Source of the DNA: Fimbriimonadia bacterium
GTDB taxonomy: Bacteria; Armatimonadota; Fimbriimonadia; Fimbriimonadales; Fimbriimonadaceae
Reading direction: 5' to 3'
Length of the DNA: 64,000 bases
Assembly (NCBI GenBank): GCA_030430755.1
Contig: JAUIKO010000003.1
Location: 123,023 to 187,022, forward strand
Position numbers and translations under genes: made by a program. The first letter of the stretch is position 1, and each line of letters starts with the position of its first letter. This document shows positions 8,980 to 17,876 of the stretch, piece by piece. A model generated the notes under the pieces. That model searched no databases and had not been told where the DNA came from. It saw only the letters and a list, made by a program, of their open reading frames with translations.

Positions 8980-10605
8980 ATGCATTTCCAAAAAACTAAA
9001 ACATTTTTTATTATTTCATTTCATTTGATCTTATTATCATTATATGGCTGTCATATACTAAGAAAATCAACTGACCATCATCCAAATACTAAGAGGATCA
9101 AATGTGCTGTATCTTTTGATCCTAGCACCATCGATCCTGCTATCGGCAATGATCCACTTACAGGCAGTTATGTTATGAATCAAATATATGAAGGGCTTGT
9201 ATACTATAATGAACAGAATCAGCTAAAACCAGGTCTTGCTGAATCTTGGAATATTTCGAAAGATTATAAAAAAGTAACTTTTTATCTCAGAAAAAACATT
9301 CTCTTCCAAAATAACAAACCTGTCTATGCTCGTCATTTTAAGTCATCGATTGAACGCTCTTGCCACCCTTCAATTTGTTCACCAACCGCGCCGAATTATT
9401 TAAGTAATATCAAAGGTGCAAAAGATTATATGAAGGGCAAAGCAGAACATATTAGCGGCATATATCTCTCTGATCCCTATACTATACAAGTTGAATTCGA
9501 GAAATATGATCCCCTTCTTCTTCATAAGTTTGTTTATCCATGCAGCAGAATAATAGATACTGAATCGATTCATAATAGTAGAACAAGCATTGATCGTCTT
9601 GATGATGCCATAGGTACAGGTCCTTTCAAGATATCATCATATACTCCAGGTATTTCTTTTACTCTTGAGAGATTTAATCACTACTGGAAAGGTAAAGCTA
9701 AAACCAAAACCATTGAAGTTTGCATCATGAATGATCCAGAAACCATTTTTGCAAACATTGATAAAGGAAATATCGATTTTGCAGAGATATCCTCTAGTTC
9801 GATGGTGTCGATCCTTGATCATAAGAAACTAAACAACCAGTTTGTACTATCAAACATGGCAGGAATTACTTTTTTAAACTTGAACAAGAAACTTTTCCCA
9901 CCTTTTAGAAACAAAAAAGTAAGACAGGCCTTTATGTATGCAATCGATAAGGACAAAATTCAAAGGATGCTTGCAAATGCACCTGTTATGATGGCTTCTA
10001 CCCTTATTCCTGAATACTTTCCAGGACACCAAAAAAAGCAATTTCAATATCAATATAACCCCCAAAAAGCAAAAGCTCTCTTAAAACAGAGTGGATTGAA
10101 ACCTAAGGATTTCGATGGACTTCAGATTTATTACTATACAGCTAATCCACTACCAAGAAGAATGGCGGAAAATATTATTGCAGAAATCAACCATACCTTA
10201 GAATTAAATATCAAAGGGATCGGATTAGATTTTCATGCATTCCTCATGAAGAAAAGATCCACAGGATTCCCTATGAGTATCAATCTTTGGGTTGCAGATT
10301 ATAACGATCCAGCAACTTTTTTAAATGAACTGTTTTATTCCAAATCAGATCAAAATGATACGGGCTACAAAAATAATAAATTTGATCAACAAGTACTTTT
10401 AGCAGGATCATATATAAAACAAGAGGATCGATTCAAAAATTTCGCAATAGCTGAAAATATATTACTGGAAGATGCCTGTATTCTTCCACTCACCTATTTC
10501 CAAACCGCAATGATTTATTCTAGTCCATTAAAAGGATTTAAGAATAATTTTTTTCATACGATGTCTTTTCATGAATTAGAGAGTGTTTCGTCAAACAAAA
10601 AATAA
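8980..10605 (+). CDS. Oligopeptide-type ABC transporter substrate-binding lipoprotein (SBP_bac_5)
   Basis: The 541-residue protein starts with a lipoprotein signal peptide ending in SLYGC (cysteine 24). The mature part has family 5 solute-binding landmarks: DPSTIDPAIGNDPLTGSYVMNQIYEGLVYYN, AESWNISKDYKKVTFYLRKNI, GTGPFKISSY and VRQAFMYAIDKD. It would capture peptides or other solutes in the periplasm for an ABC importer. No permease or ATPase gene is adjacent, so it is either an orphan receptor or its partner genes lie elsewhere. The ATG at 8980 has GAGGA upstream. Confidence 0.88.
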   Translation: MHFQKTKTFFIISFHLILLSLYGCHILRKSTDHHPNTKRIKCAVSFDPSTIDPAIGNDPLTGSYVMNQIYEGLVYYNEQNQLKPGLAESWNISKDYKKVTFYLRKNILFQNNKPVYARHFKSSIERSCHPSICSPTAPNYLSNIKGAKDYMKGKAEHISGIYLSDPYTIQVEFEKYDPLLLHKFVYPCSRIIDTESIHNSRTSIDRLDDAIGTGPFKISSYTPGISFTLERFNHYWKGKAKTKTIEVCIMNDPETIFANIDKGNIDFAEISSSSMVSILDHKKLNNQFVLSNMAGITFLNLNKKLFPPFRNKKVRQAFMYAIDKDKIQRMLANAPVMMASTLIPEYFPGHQKKQFQYQYNPQKAKALLKQSGLKPKDFDGLQIYYYTANPLPRRMAENIIAEINHTLELNIKGIGLDFHAFLMKKRSTGFPMSINLWVADYNDPATFLNELFYSKSDQNDTGYKNNKFDQQVLLAGSYIKQEDRFKNFAIAENILLEDACILPLTYFQTAMIYSSPLKGFKNNFFHTMSFHELESVSSNKK

Positions 10606-10658
10606 TATCTTTATATACCAACCAGTGTAAAGATTTAGGGTATATTTTATATATTAGT

Positions 10659-10732
10659 GCGGGCGTAGCTTAGTGGTAAAGCTCCAGCCTTCCAAGCTGA
10701 TTACGCGGGTTCGATTCCCGCCGCCCGCTCCA
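10659..10732 (+). tRNA. tRNA-Gly (UCC)
   Basis: A complete cloverleaf: acceptor GCGGGCG pairs with CGCCCGC, the D-arm is GCTT/AAGC, the anticodon loop is CTTCCAA with anticodon TCC, and the T-loop is TTCGATT. The 3' CCA is encoded. Confidence 0.95.
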
Positions 10733-10903
10733 TTAAAAACAGATTAAAAATTTACTAACTTTTTCTATTTTTAAAGTTCCCACAAACATTCTATCCCCAC
10801 TTATTTTTTTGTGTATAGCTCCTCTATTATAATCTTCTCTTTTAAGAAAGATTTAATTTAGATTCCTAAGATATACTAAATCCATTGATTAAAAGGTTTA
10901 AGT

Positions 10904-12541
10904 ATGTCTAACACTAAATATATTTTTATTACCGGAGGTGTTGTAAGTTCTATTGGAAAAGGAATAGCAACAGCTAGTCTGGGAAGGCTTTTGCGAAATA
11001 GAGGCTTCAATGTTGTTCCCATTAAGTTGGATCCTTATATTAACGTAGATGCTGGGACCATGAACCCTTACCAACATGGTGAAGTCTTTGTTACAGAAGA
11101 TGGAGCAGAAACAGATTTAGATTTAGGTCATTATGAAAGATTCATGGATGTAAATTGCTCAAACAAGAGTTCTATTACAGCTGGGAAAATATATAAAAAA
11201 GTTATTAAAAAGGAACGAAATGGTGAATATCTTGGTGGCACCGTTCAAGTTATTCCTCATATTACCAATGAAATTAAGGCTTCTATTCTAGAACTGACAA
11301 ATTCATCATCTACACATGATCCAGATATCGTCATCGCAGAAATAGGTGGAACCATAGGTGATATAGAGAGCCTTCCCTTCATGGAAGCTATTCGCCAGTT
11401 TAAGCATGATGTTGGTCATGAGAACTGTATGTATATCCATGTAAGTTTTATTCCTCAGATTGGTCCATGGTGCGAAATAAAAACGAAGCCTACACAACAC
11501 AGCGTTATAAAATTACGAGAAATTGGAATCTCTCCAGATGTTCTTATCTGCAGAACTGAAAAATCTCTATCACATGAAATCAATAATAAATTAAGTTTAT
11601 TCTGTGATGTTCCCACAGAAGCAGTCATAGAATCTAAAACCGTCAAAACCGTTTATGGGATACCGATTACATATGAAAGATTAGGCCTTGGTGAACTTAT
11701 TACAAAGCGTTTAAATCTTCCTTCAAAAGCACCTAAAAATCAAAACTGGATAGAAATTGTTGAGGCTATTGAAAACCCTACTCAACAAATAGAAATAGCT
11801 GCTATTGGAAAATACACAGAAAATGGAGATGCTTATAAATCTATTGTTGAATCATGCATTCATGCTGGCATACCTTATAAAACCAAAGTACGTATTCAAT
11901 GGATCGACAGTGAAAAGATAGATGAAATGAAGAATATTCCCGAATTTCTTAGTTCATATCATGCTCTTATTGTAGGTCCTGGTTTTGGCAAACGTGGTAT
12001 TGAAGGTAAATTATCTGCTATTCAGCATGCAAGAATAAACAAACTTCCCTTTTTAGGAATTTGCTTAGGAATGCAATGTGCTGTTATTGAATATGCAAAA
12101 AACGTATGTGGTATATCTGGTGCAACCTCAGAAGAAATTCATCCAGAATCTTCTGACAAACTAATTCACTATCTACCAGGACAAGAGAGTCTGTCTCATA
12201 AAGGTGGCAGTATGAGGTTAGGCTCCTATCAAACGGTAATCAAACCTGGAACTCTTGCTGAAAAGCTGTATCAATCAAACATTATCACGGATAGGCATCG
12301 CCACCGGTACGAAGTAAACCATGAATATATGGAAATCCTGTCTAAAAATAATTTAGAGATATCAGGTACTTCCCCAAATGGAAAGCTAGTAGAAATCATA
12401 GAATTAAAAAATCATCCGTACTTTATAGCAACTCAAGCTCATCCAGAGTTTAAATCTAGACCCAATCGACCTAGCCCACTCTTTTTAGGTTTAGTAGAAG
12501 CTGCACTCAAGTATAAGTCTGTTCCAGTAGCAACCATCTAA
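10904..12541 (+). CDS. pyrG: CTP synthase
   Basis: The 545-residue enzyme makes CTP from UTP, glutamine and ATP in the cytoplasm. The N-terminal synthetase domain carries FITGGVVSSIGKGIATASLGRLL and the DLDLGHYERF region. The C-terminal class I glutamine amidotransferase domain has the nucleophile Cys387 in GICLGMQCAVIEY and the His513/Glu515 pair in AQAHPEF. Length and motifs are normal. The ATG follows an AAAGGTTTAAGT stretch. It stands alone, with a terminator in the gap to the convergent gene. Confidence 0.97.
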   Translation: MSNTKYIFITGGVVSSIGKGIATASLGRLLRNRGFNVVPIKLDPYINVDAGTMNPYQHGEVFVTEDGAETDLDLGHYERFMDVNCSNKSSITAGKIYKKVIKKERNGEYLGGTVQVIPHITNEIKASILELTNSSSTHDPDIVIAEIGGTIGDIESLPFMEAIRQFKHDVGHENCMYIHVSFIPQIGPWCEIKTKPTQHSVIKLREIGISPDVLICRTEKSLSHEINNKLSLFCDVPTEAVIESKTVKTVYGIPITYERLGLGELITKRLNLPSKAPKNQNWIEIVEAIENPTQQIEIAAIGKYTENGDAYKSIVESCIHAGIPYKTKVRIQWIDSEKIDEMKNIPEFLSSYHALIVGPGFGKRGIEGKLSAIQHARINKLPFLGICLGMQCAVIEYAKNVCGISGATSEEIHPESSDKLIHYLPGQESLSHKGGSMRLGSYQTVIKPGTLAEKLYQSNIITDRHRHRYEVNHEYMEILSKNNLEISGTSPNGKLVEIIELKNHPYFIATQAHPEFKSRPNRPSPLFLGLVEAALKYKSVPVATI

Positions 12542-12576
12542 AGTAAAACATTCGACATGTCTCGATAAACAATATC

Positions 12577-12624
12577 ATACGGATCTAACTGGAAGCCTCT
12601 TTTTGTTAGGTTCGTATAATTTTT
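12577..12624. terminator. Hairpin between convergent pyrG and Lon-N gene
   Basis: A 13-bp stem with two G-T pairs (77-89 pairing with 605-617 within 12577-12617) is followed by AATTTTTC. It ends pyrG transcription and may also act on the opposite strand. Confidence 0.6.
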
Positions 12625-12631
12625 CTACCTA

Positions 12632-13318
12632 TTAGTTCGGTGAGATCCAATCTTTTAAATGCTTACTCGTTATCTTATTCGCATGGTTATCTGGAGACAT
12701 ACTTAAATACTCCTCTATGAGCGGAATTAATACTGCAAGTCGCTCACATGTATCATCCATCGAAACAAGAAGCAGTTTTTCTTTTTCATCTAAAGGCAGA
12801 AAGTGTGAAATAGCAAAAGATAGCTCATATGGTTCTGAAGGAAATACCACATTCACATCTACCTCAATTTCTTTAAATGCTTTTTCAACCAATTGAGAAA
12901 ACGATTCCTTTGCTCTCATGCATAAAGCATAGGCCCTCTCTGGATTATGAATATCTTCATCTTCAACAATAACAGATGAAGCTATTTCAATATCTTCATC
13001 ATTTTCTAGTTGAATGATACTGACTCTACCTTTACCCAGTAATCTAAGTTCTACTTTTCCATCCTCAAGAATTTGAAAATTCGTTATTTTAACGACGGTA
13101 GCAATATTTTTATTTAGAATATCTGAACTTGAATCTGAATCTGAATCTGATTCATGTATTCTTGTTACATGTTTACACTTAACAATTAAAGGTAGGTCAT
13201 GATCTCTACAGTAAGTAAGATTTTTTTCGAAATCATTTTTTTCAAGCCTGATTTGCGTAATGGTAGCTGGAAAAACAATTGTTTCTGATTGAACACAAAC
13301 TCCTTTAATAATCTTCAT
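12632..13318 (-). CDS. Stand-alone Lon N-terminal (LON substrate-binding) domain protein
   Basis: The 228 residues match the N-terminal PUA-like plus helical part of Lon protease: an early IVFPATITQIRLEKNDFEKNL strand-helix, a central barrel with LLGKGRVSIIQL, and a C-terminal helical bundle. The AAA+ and protease domains are absent. Such short LON proteins occur in many bacteria and their role is not settled; substrate binding or adaptor work is a guess. Residues 54-66 form an unusual acidic run of alternating Ser and Asp encoded by a hexanucleotide repeat (13131-13152). The ATG at 13318 has GGGGTG 4 bases upstream. Confidence 0.6.
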   Translation of the reverse strand: MKIIKGVCVQSETIVFPATITQIRLEKNDFEKNLTYCRDHDLPLIVKCKHVTRIHESDSDSDSSSDILNKNIATVVKITNFQILEDGKVELRLLGKGRVSIIQLENDEDIEIASSVIVEDEDIHNPERAYALCMRAKESFSQLVEKAFKEIEVDVNVVFPSEPYELSFAISHFLPLDEKEKLLLVSMDDTCERLAVLIPLIEEYLSMSPDNHANKITSKHLKDWISPN

Positions 13319-13434
13319 GACACCCCAAACCTGGAAATTGAACTAATTAACAGATTGTATGATTATTATTCCGTAAAACCAACTATTACTACCAATAAGA
13401 ATACGGAATCTATCCTTTCTAACAGGCAAGATTA

Positions 13435-14115
13435 TCATATTTCTTCATTACATAATATTTGGACAAACCTTACAGTTGTAGAATAATTAAAGTTTTCATA
13501 CAATAATCTAATAACCGTTTCAACCATATCCCCTAGTTCGTGTACTCCACACTTTTCAAGATATGCCTTCGTTTCATTGTTAGTGAAAATTTCTTGTCCT
13601 CTTTCATAAAGATAAGCATTACTAACATACTTTACTTTCATATGGTGGAGTGTATAACGGGAAATAGGAGCATGTTTTTCAGAAATACACTCTAGAACAA
13701 TATTATTCAGCAGCGCATCCCCAAGCATCGCTCTAATTCCTACCTTTTCATTTATGGCGACTAAAAAAAGCTCTTGCGCCTCTTTAAGAATTTCTTCATC
13801 GGAAATAAGATCGCCTATATCTTCTTTTGCGAATAATTGAGTATCAGAAGAATTTAAATCATCTTTTGTATCTGAAGATTCAAATGAAAAGAAATTACAT
13901 ATTCCTTGAAAACTCTGATTAAGATATTGAAATGATAATATAGGTTTAGACTGCTCTTCTGGCGTTGTAGGAGAGTCTTGAAGTGGTAGATGATTGCTCT
14001 GCTGATGAACCGTTATATTTAATTGATGAGAGTTGGCTCTTTTTCTTTTTACACCATAAGTGGAACTTAAAATAAAGGTGAATAATACGATAAACCATAT
14101 CCGAGAATTTTTCAT
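13435..14115 (-). CDS. Secreted protein of unknown function
   Basis: The 226 residues start with a clear Sec signal peptide (MKNSRIWFIVLFTFILSSTYG) followed by a basic patch and a polar linker rich in Gln, Pro and Thr up to about residue 65. The rest is predicted helical and acidic, with two cysteines near the C-terminus. I do not recognise the family. It shares its orientation with the LON-domain gene downstream but is separated by 116 bases, so coupling is uncertain. Confidence 0.6.
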   Translation of the reverse strand: MKNSRIWFIVLFTFILSSTYGVKRKRANSHQLNITVHQQSNHLPLQDSPTTPEEQSKPILSFQYLNQSFQGICNFFSFESSDTKDDLNSSDTQLFAKEDIGDLISDEEILKEAQELFLVAINEKVGIRAMLGDALLNNIVLECISEKHAPISRYTLHHMKVKYVSNAYLYERGQEIFTNNETKAYLEKCGVHELGDMVETVIRLLYENFNYSTTVRFVQILCNEEI

Positions 14116-14260
14116 TATGAATATTGTTGATCATAAACTTACGATTTGTATAGTAATTCCACATAATCTGTGTTAATATTGCTTTTTTTAATGGAACGTT
14201 TAACGAAGAAATTAAAAATATTTTTTAAAAATTATGATTCTTTCATGAAAGGTTTGTAAA

Positions 14261-15619
14261 ATGAATAATATGAACAAAAAAATATTTCATATGATCAAGA
14301 TATGCACCGCCTCTTTGATATTAAGTTTTATAGGTTGTGGTGGAAAAGATGCCAGTGGCAAAAATTATCCTAAAACCAATCGTTCCATTTCACCCGCCTC
14401 TGAAGCTGCAGAAGCTAAAAACGCATCTTTTATACCTATTTTTTTAAAATCTAGCACAGAAAATCTTGAACCCAAAAAAAATATTTTCTATGTAACTCTT
14501 TTCGAACTTACGATGCACATGGGTTCAAAAAAAATTACTGTTTTTAAAAATCAAAATGGAATACCCTTCAATCTAGCACATTTAGAAAATCATCCTATGT
14601 TGTTAGGTCAGGTCCCATACACAAAAGAAACTGTTCAAAAATTTACTGCCACTCTAAACAAAAACATCATTAAAATAAACGCTGATGGAACAAGTGAACA
14701 TCTACAGTTAAGTGAAAAATTTATAGCAACTGGTGATAAGAATAATCAACTAGCCATGTTTAATATCCGAGTGCAACCACTTCAACTCAAATCCGATACA
14801 CCTATAGTACTCGACTGGGATCTTAAGAAGTTGATAAAAGATCCAGTAGGCAACTATATTCCACACATTTACTGTATAAAGAACCCTGATCCAAAGACTC
14901 TTGAAGATCAATCTCTAGCTACCTTTACAGGTATGTTAGAAAATATCGTTGGTGCTAACGGTTCGTATACTGGTAAATTATCATTATCAGATAATCGATC
15001 ACTCTATTTAGATATACCAAAATCATGTCTAGCACTAGATGACTCAGGAAAACCTGGAATACAGTTGAAAGATAATCTTCACGCCATTGTTTCTGGGAAG
15101 TTTTCAATGAAAACAAAAGGTTTCACACCTACAACACTTATCGCATCCGAACATTCACTTGCACAAACCATGATTCATCCTAGTTATATTGTAAGTATCG
15201 ATCTAAAGAAGAATCTCTTAATGCATTCTATGGCTATTCTAAACAATACAAATAATAAAGAAATGCACCGCGCAAGTATCTATCATCCATCGACAGGCTT
15301 TTTCAGAGAGGATAACCTATCAATCACTCCAAGCCTGCTTGACAACATGGTTTCTAATCATGGTATCAAGCAAGCTATTATCGGAACTCGCATCGAAAAT
15401 ATCAAATCTAAAGATGATAAACTCATCCCCATCGAAAAAGTCATATTTGTAAAATCTGTCCATGATTTATTCCCAAAATCAACTCAACATACAAAACCTA
15501 CTCCTGCGGGAAAACCTGACTCTAATCATCAGGCTCAATCGGTTCCAGATCAAAAAGATACACAAGCATCAAAAACTAAATCTGAACAAGATATTCATAT
15601 CAATGTTCATTCATCATAA
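14261..15619 (+). CDS. Lipoprotein of unknown function
   Basis: The 452-residue protein has a lipoprotein signal with lipobox SFIGC (cysteine 26) and a mature start GCGGKDASG like two other lipoproteins in the window. The middle (about residues 60-350) looks like beta-rich repeats with regular strands and short turns. The last 45 residues are low complexity, rich in Thr, Gln, Ser and Lys, and probably unstructured. No known domain is recognised. AAAGG stands upstream of the ATG, and an in-frame ATG three codons later is also possible. A strong terminator follows. Confidence 0.7.
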   Translation: MNNMNKKIFHMIKICTASLILSFIGCGGKDASGKNYPKTNRSISPASEAAEAKNASFIPIFLKSSTENLEPKKNIFYVTLFELTMHMGSKKITVFKNQNGIPFNLAHLENHPMLLGQVPYTKETVQKFTATLNKNIIKINADGTSEHLQLSEKFIATGDKNNQLAMFNIRVQPLQLKSDTPIVLDWDLKKLIKDPVGNYIPHIYCIKNPDPKTLEDQSLATFTGMLENIVGANGSYTGKLSLSDNRSLYLDIPKSCLALDDSGKPGIQLKDNLHAIVSGKFSMKTKGFTPTTLIASEHSLAQTMIHPSYIVSIDLKKNLLMHSMAILNNTNNKEMHRASIYHPSTGFFREDNLSITPSLLDNMVSNHGIKQAIIGTRIENIKSKDDKLIPIEKVIFVKSVHDLFPKSTQHTKPTPAGKPDSNHQAQSVPDQKDTQASKTKSEQDIHINVHSS

Positions 15620-15646
15620 TCTTCTTATTATATGTCAAACTCGTTT

Positions 15647-15682
15647 CTTTTATTGACTCTCAATTATCAGAGTCAATAAAAG
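15647..15682 (+). terminator. Terminator after the 14261 lipoprotein gene
   Basis: A perfect 14-bp stem (CTTTTATTGACTCT and complement) around an 8-base loop lies 28 bases after the stop codon. Confidence 0.7.
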
Positions 15683-15778
15683 ATAATTAATTTTAAAAAA
15701 GACGCATTATATTTAAAAAACACCCTTGATTAGCTATTGATTTATTACACTCTTATCAGATAGAATTATATATGTAGT

Positions 15779-15854
15779 GGTCCGGTCGTCTAGCGGTTAG
15801 GATGCCGCCCTTTCACGGCGGAGGTCGCGGGTTCGAATCCCGTCCGGACTACCA
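15779..15854 (+). tRNA. tRNA-Glu (UUC)
   Basis: Acceptor GGTCCGG pairs with CCGGACT (the first pair is G-U). The anticodon stem CCGCC/GGCGG holds loop CTTTCAC with anticodon TTC, and the T-loop is TTCGAAT. The 3' CCA is encoded. Confidence 0.95.
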
Positions 15855-16085
15855 TTTTACTTTTCTTTAAGACTTTGAATCATAGATACTTATACATCTC
15901 TTTATCAAATCTACTGCTGGGTACTCACCACAATCATCGATATAAAAATGTCTCCACATTCAAACATCATTTTATTTACGATCCCATGATACTTCTCCCA
16001 TATAAATAATTATCAAATAGATCAGAAACACATAAAAGCAGTATTGTTGCATATAGTAAACATAACCTTACTTTCCAATGATTAG

Positions 16086-16118
16086 ATTAATGCTAAATCA
16101 TATCAAGTAGGCATTAAT
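16086..16118 (+). promoter_or_regulatory. Inverted repeat upstream of the NHLP precursor gene
   Basis: ATTAATGC at 16086-16093 and GCATTAAT at 16111-16118 form 8-bp arms with a 17-base spacer, ending 8 bases before the GGAGA ribosome binding site. It could be an operator or a leader hairpin; nothing further supports either. Confidence 0.3.
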
Positions 16119-16136
16119 TTAATATGGAGAAATATG

Positions 16137-16550
16137 ATGAACCAACAAAATAACAATCAATTAGAAAGAGAACTGCAAACCATTGGACAAGCCATTACTG
16201 AAATTGTTCGCAAAAACCCAAATTCAAGACAAGAGTTCAACCGAAATCCTAGAGCTGCTATTTACAAGTACTTGCAACTACAATTACCAGCTGAACTCAA
16301 TATTAAAACAATCGATCAGAGTGATCCTACAGCAATTACATTTGTACTACCACAAGCGCCCAGACAGGAATTAAATAATAACGGCCTAAGACAGATTAGT
16401 GGTGGAACAGATCATACTTGTATACATGATTCCATCATTAGAAATGAGTCAGCTGCATGGACACCCCAATTAGTTGGAAATGACCCTAGAACTTGGGGGC
16501 CCTCAATGGATGTTTCAAAAGACGTTACCTTTCAAAATCTAAGGCAGTAA
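16137..16550 (+). CDS. RiPP-type precursor with nitrile-hydratase-like leader (NHLP), candidate
   Basis: Residues 1-90 fit the NHLP leader of ribosomally made peptides: a helical N-terminus, EFNRNPRAAIYKYLQLQLPAELNIKTIDQ, a TFVLPQAP strand, then ELNNNGLRQISGG. The double glycine at residues 89-90 is the usual cut site of peptidase-containing ABC exporters. The remaining 47 residues would be the core, with one Cys near its start, several His, two Trp and a WGP motif. No modification enzyme or exporter is nearby. GGAGA at 16126-16130 favours the ATG at 16137 over 16134, which is only three bases away. Product and modification are unknown. Confidence 0.6.
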   Translation: MNQQNNNQLERELQTIGQAITEIVRKNPNSRQEFNRNPRAAIYKYLQLQLPAELNIKTIDQSDPTAITFVLPQAPRQELNNNGLRQISGGTDHTCIHDSIIRNESAAWTPQLVGNDPRTWGPSMDVSKDVTFQNLRQ

Positions 16551-16921
16551 CATAATTAAAGTTAACATAAAAAGATAAAAACATTAGAGTTTTATATAAA
16601 ATTGAGTTCTATAAACATCTGAACAAACAAATTAAAATGATCAGATATTATATAGAACTCCTATAAATCTATCGATCTTATACTATTCTATCCAAAGTAG
16701 TAAACAAGCTAAAACTCAAATTTCTTATTACTAAACATCACCTAAATAAAAAAACAGTTATCTGACTCGCAGGAAGAAATGCATGTAGTTATGAACATCA
16801 AATCTGATACCCATTGCAACTCATATAACAACTTAATAGATATTCTTTTATTATGTATCACATGCAGCGCTTAATCTCTGTCAAAAAAAGGTTAACTCGA
16901 ACCTAATATAATGTAACAATC
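16551..16921. other. Intergenic region between NHLP gene and rimM
   Basis: No gene is visible in these 371 bases. Apart from the two-part hairpin at 16604-16660, the DNA is AT-rich and featureless. Confidence 0.5.
16604..16660. terminator. Long interrupted hairpin downstream of NHLP gene
   Basis: An outer 10-bp stem (GAGTTCTATA with TATAGAACTC) and an inner 6-bp stem (ATCTGA with TCAGAT) are separated by short bulges, with an 18-base loop. It may terminate the NHLP transcript, but there is no T-run. Confidence 0.45.
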
Positions 16922-17410
16922 TCATTCACTTATTTCGAGCATACCTTCGATTAAACGAACAACGATCTTCTTATTTTCAATGTCCACAGAACGAACAAAA
17001 TCTTTTCTTGCAGGTAATAATATATCTCCTATCTTCATAAGATCATCTGTAGGCATAGGTAATATGTTTTCTACATTTCCTATACGTTCCCCTTTCTCAT
17101 CAAACACTTCTAACCCGATGAGCTCAGTATAGTGGTACTGCCCTTCAGCATCCTTACTGTCAAAACTTATAGGTTTGGCAAAAATCTCTTGACCCAGCAA
17201 ATTTTCTGCCTGCTCGATCTTTGTTACTCCTTCTAGTTGAATAATAAAACAATTCTGATGAGGTTTCGTTTTTTTAACAACATATTCCTTGTCTTCCATT
17301 AAAAGAGTTGCACCTTTTTGAAATCTTACATTATACGTTGTATATGGATATATTTTTATTTCCCCTCTTAAACCAAAAGTTTTAACGACCTTTCCAACTA
17401 GAGCTAACAT
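16922..17410 (-). CDS. rimM: Ribosome maturation factor RimM
   Basis: The 162-residue protein starts LALVGKVVKTFGLRGEIKIYPYT, the RimM beta-barrel signature, and ends with a PRC-barrel domain (LIGLEVFDEKGERIGNVENILPMPTDDLMKI). RimM binds S19 and helps mature the 16S rRNA 3' domain. In many bacteria it sits with rpsP and trmD; here it is about 8.5 kb from rpsP, on the other strand and alone. The ribosome binding site is weak. Confidence 0.95.
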   Translation of the reverse strand: MLALVGKVVKTFGLRGEIKIYPYTTYNVRFQKGATLLMEDKEYVVKKTKPHQNCFIIQLEGVTKIEQAENLLGQEIFAKPISFDSKDAEGQYHYTELIGLEVFDEKGERIGNVENILPMPTDDLMKIGDILLPARKDFVRSVDIENKKIVVRLIEGMLEISE

Positions 17411-17486
17411 ATCTACTAGTTTACCAATAAGTTCAATAAGGATTTATTTAATTAAATAGAGATACCATGGTAAAATATCTAGTTAG

Positions 17487-17870
17487 GGGGGCGTAAGGGT
17501 TCGACAGAGCTAGTTTGACCTAATATCGCGAGCCGGGGAGCCGTTGGCCTCGTTAATAAGCGGCAAATTCGTAAATGCGAAAAACAATACAATCGAGCTA
17601 TTCCCAGCACAGTCTGGTGTAGCTTACGCAGCTTAAATTAGCTGATCATCTTTCAAATAACGGGCTGGTAGGAATTTGTTAGGTGTTAAATAAATCCAGA
17701 TAGTTTATCTCTTTTCTACTCGTAAAGATTTGAATGAAATTAATCGAGTTAGGTAACTCTTTCGCCTGTCTCTGGGCAGAAGACTACTGAAATCAATACA
17801 GAGAAGACGCTCGTGGTGATCTTAGGGGCGATAGTTTTGGAAGAGAGTTCAATTCTCTCCGCCTCCACCA
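17487..17870 (+). ncRNA. ssrA: Transfer-messenger RNA (tmRNA)
   Basis: The 384-nt gene has the tRNA-like ends: 5' GGGGGCG pairs with 3' CGCCTCC followed by A and an encoded CCA, and the T-arm GAGTTCAATTCTC. The internal frame starts at the resume codon GCG (17577-17579) and ends at TAA (17634-17636), giving the tag AKNNTIELFPAQSGVAYAA. The RNA rescues stalled ribosomes with SmpB and marks the nascent chain for proteolysis. At 19 residues the tag is long, and it ends YAA instead of the common LAA. A possible -10 TAAAAT lies at 17471-17476. One-piece form, not permuted. Confidence 0.96.
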
Positions 17871-17876
17871 CAAACC

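Noticed and set aside
13289..13486. A 65-codon plus-strand frame in the gap between the LON gene and the secreted protein
   Set aside because: Overlaps the start of one gene and the end of another in antisense and has low-complexity content.
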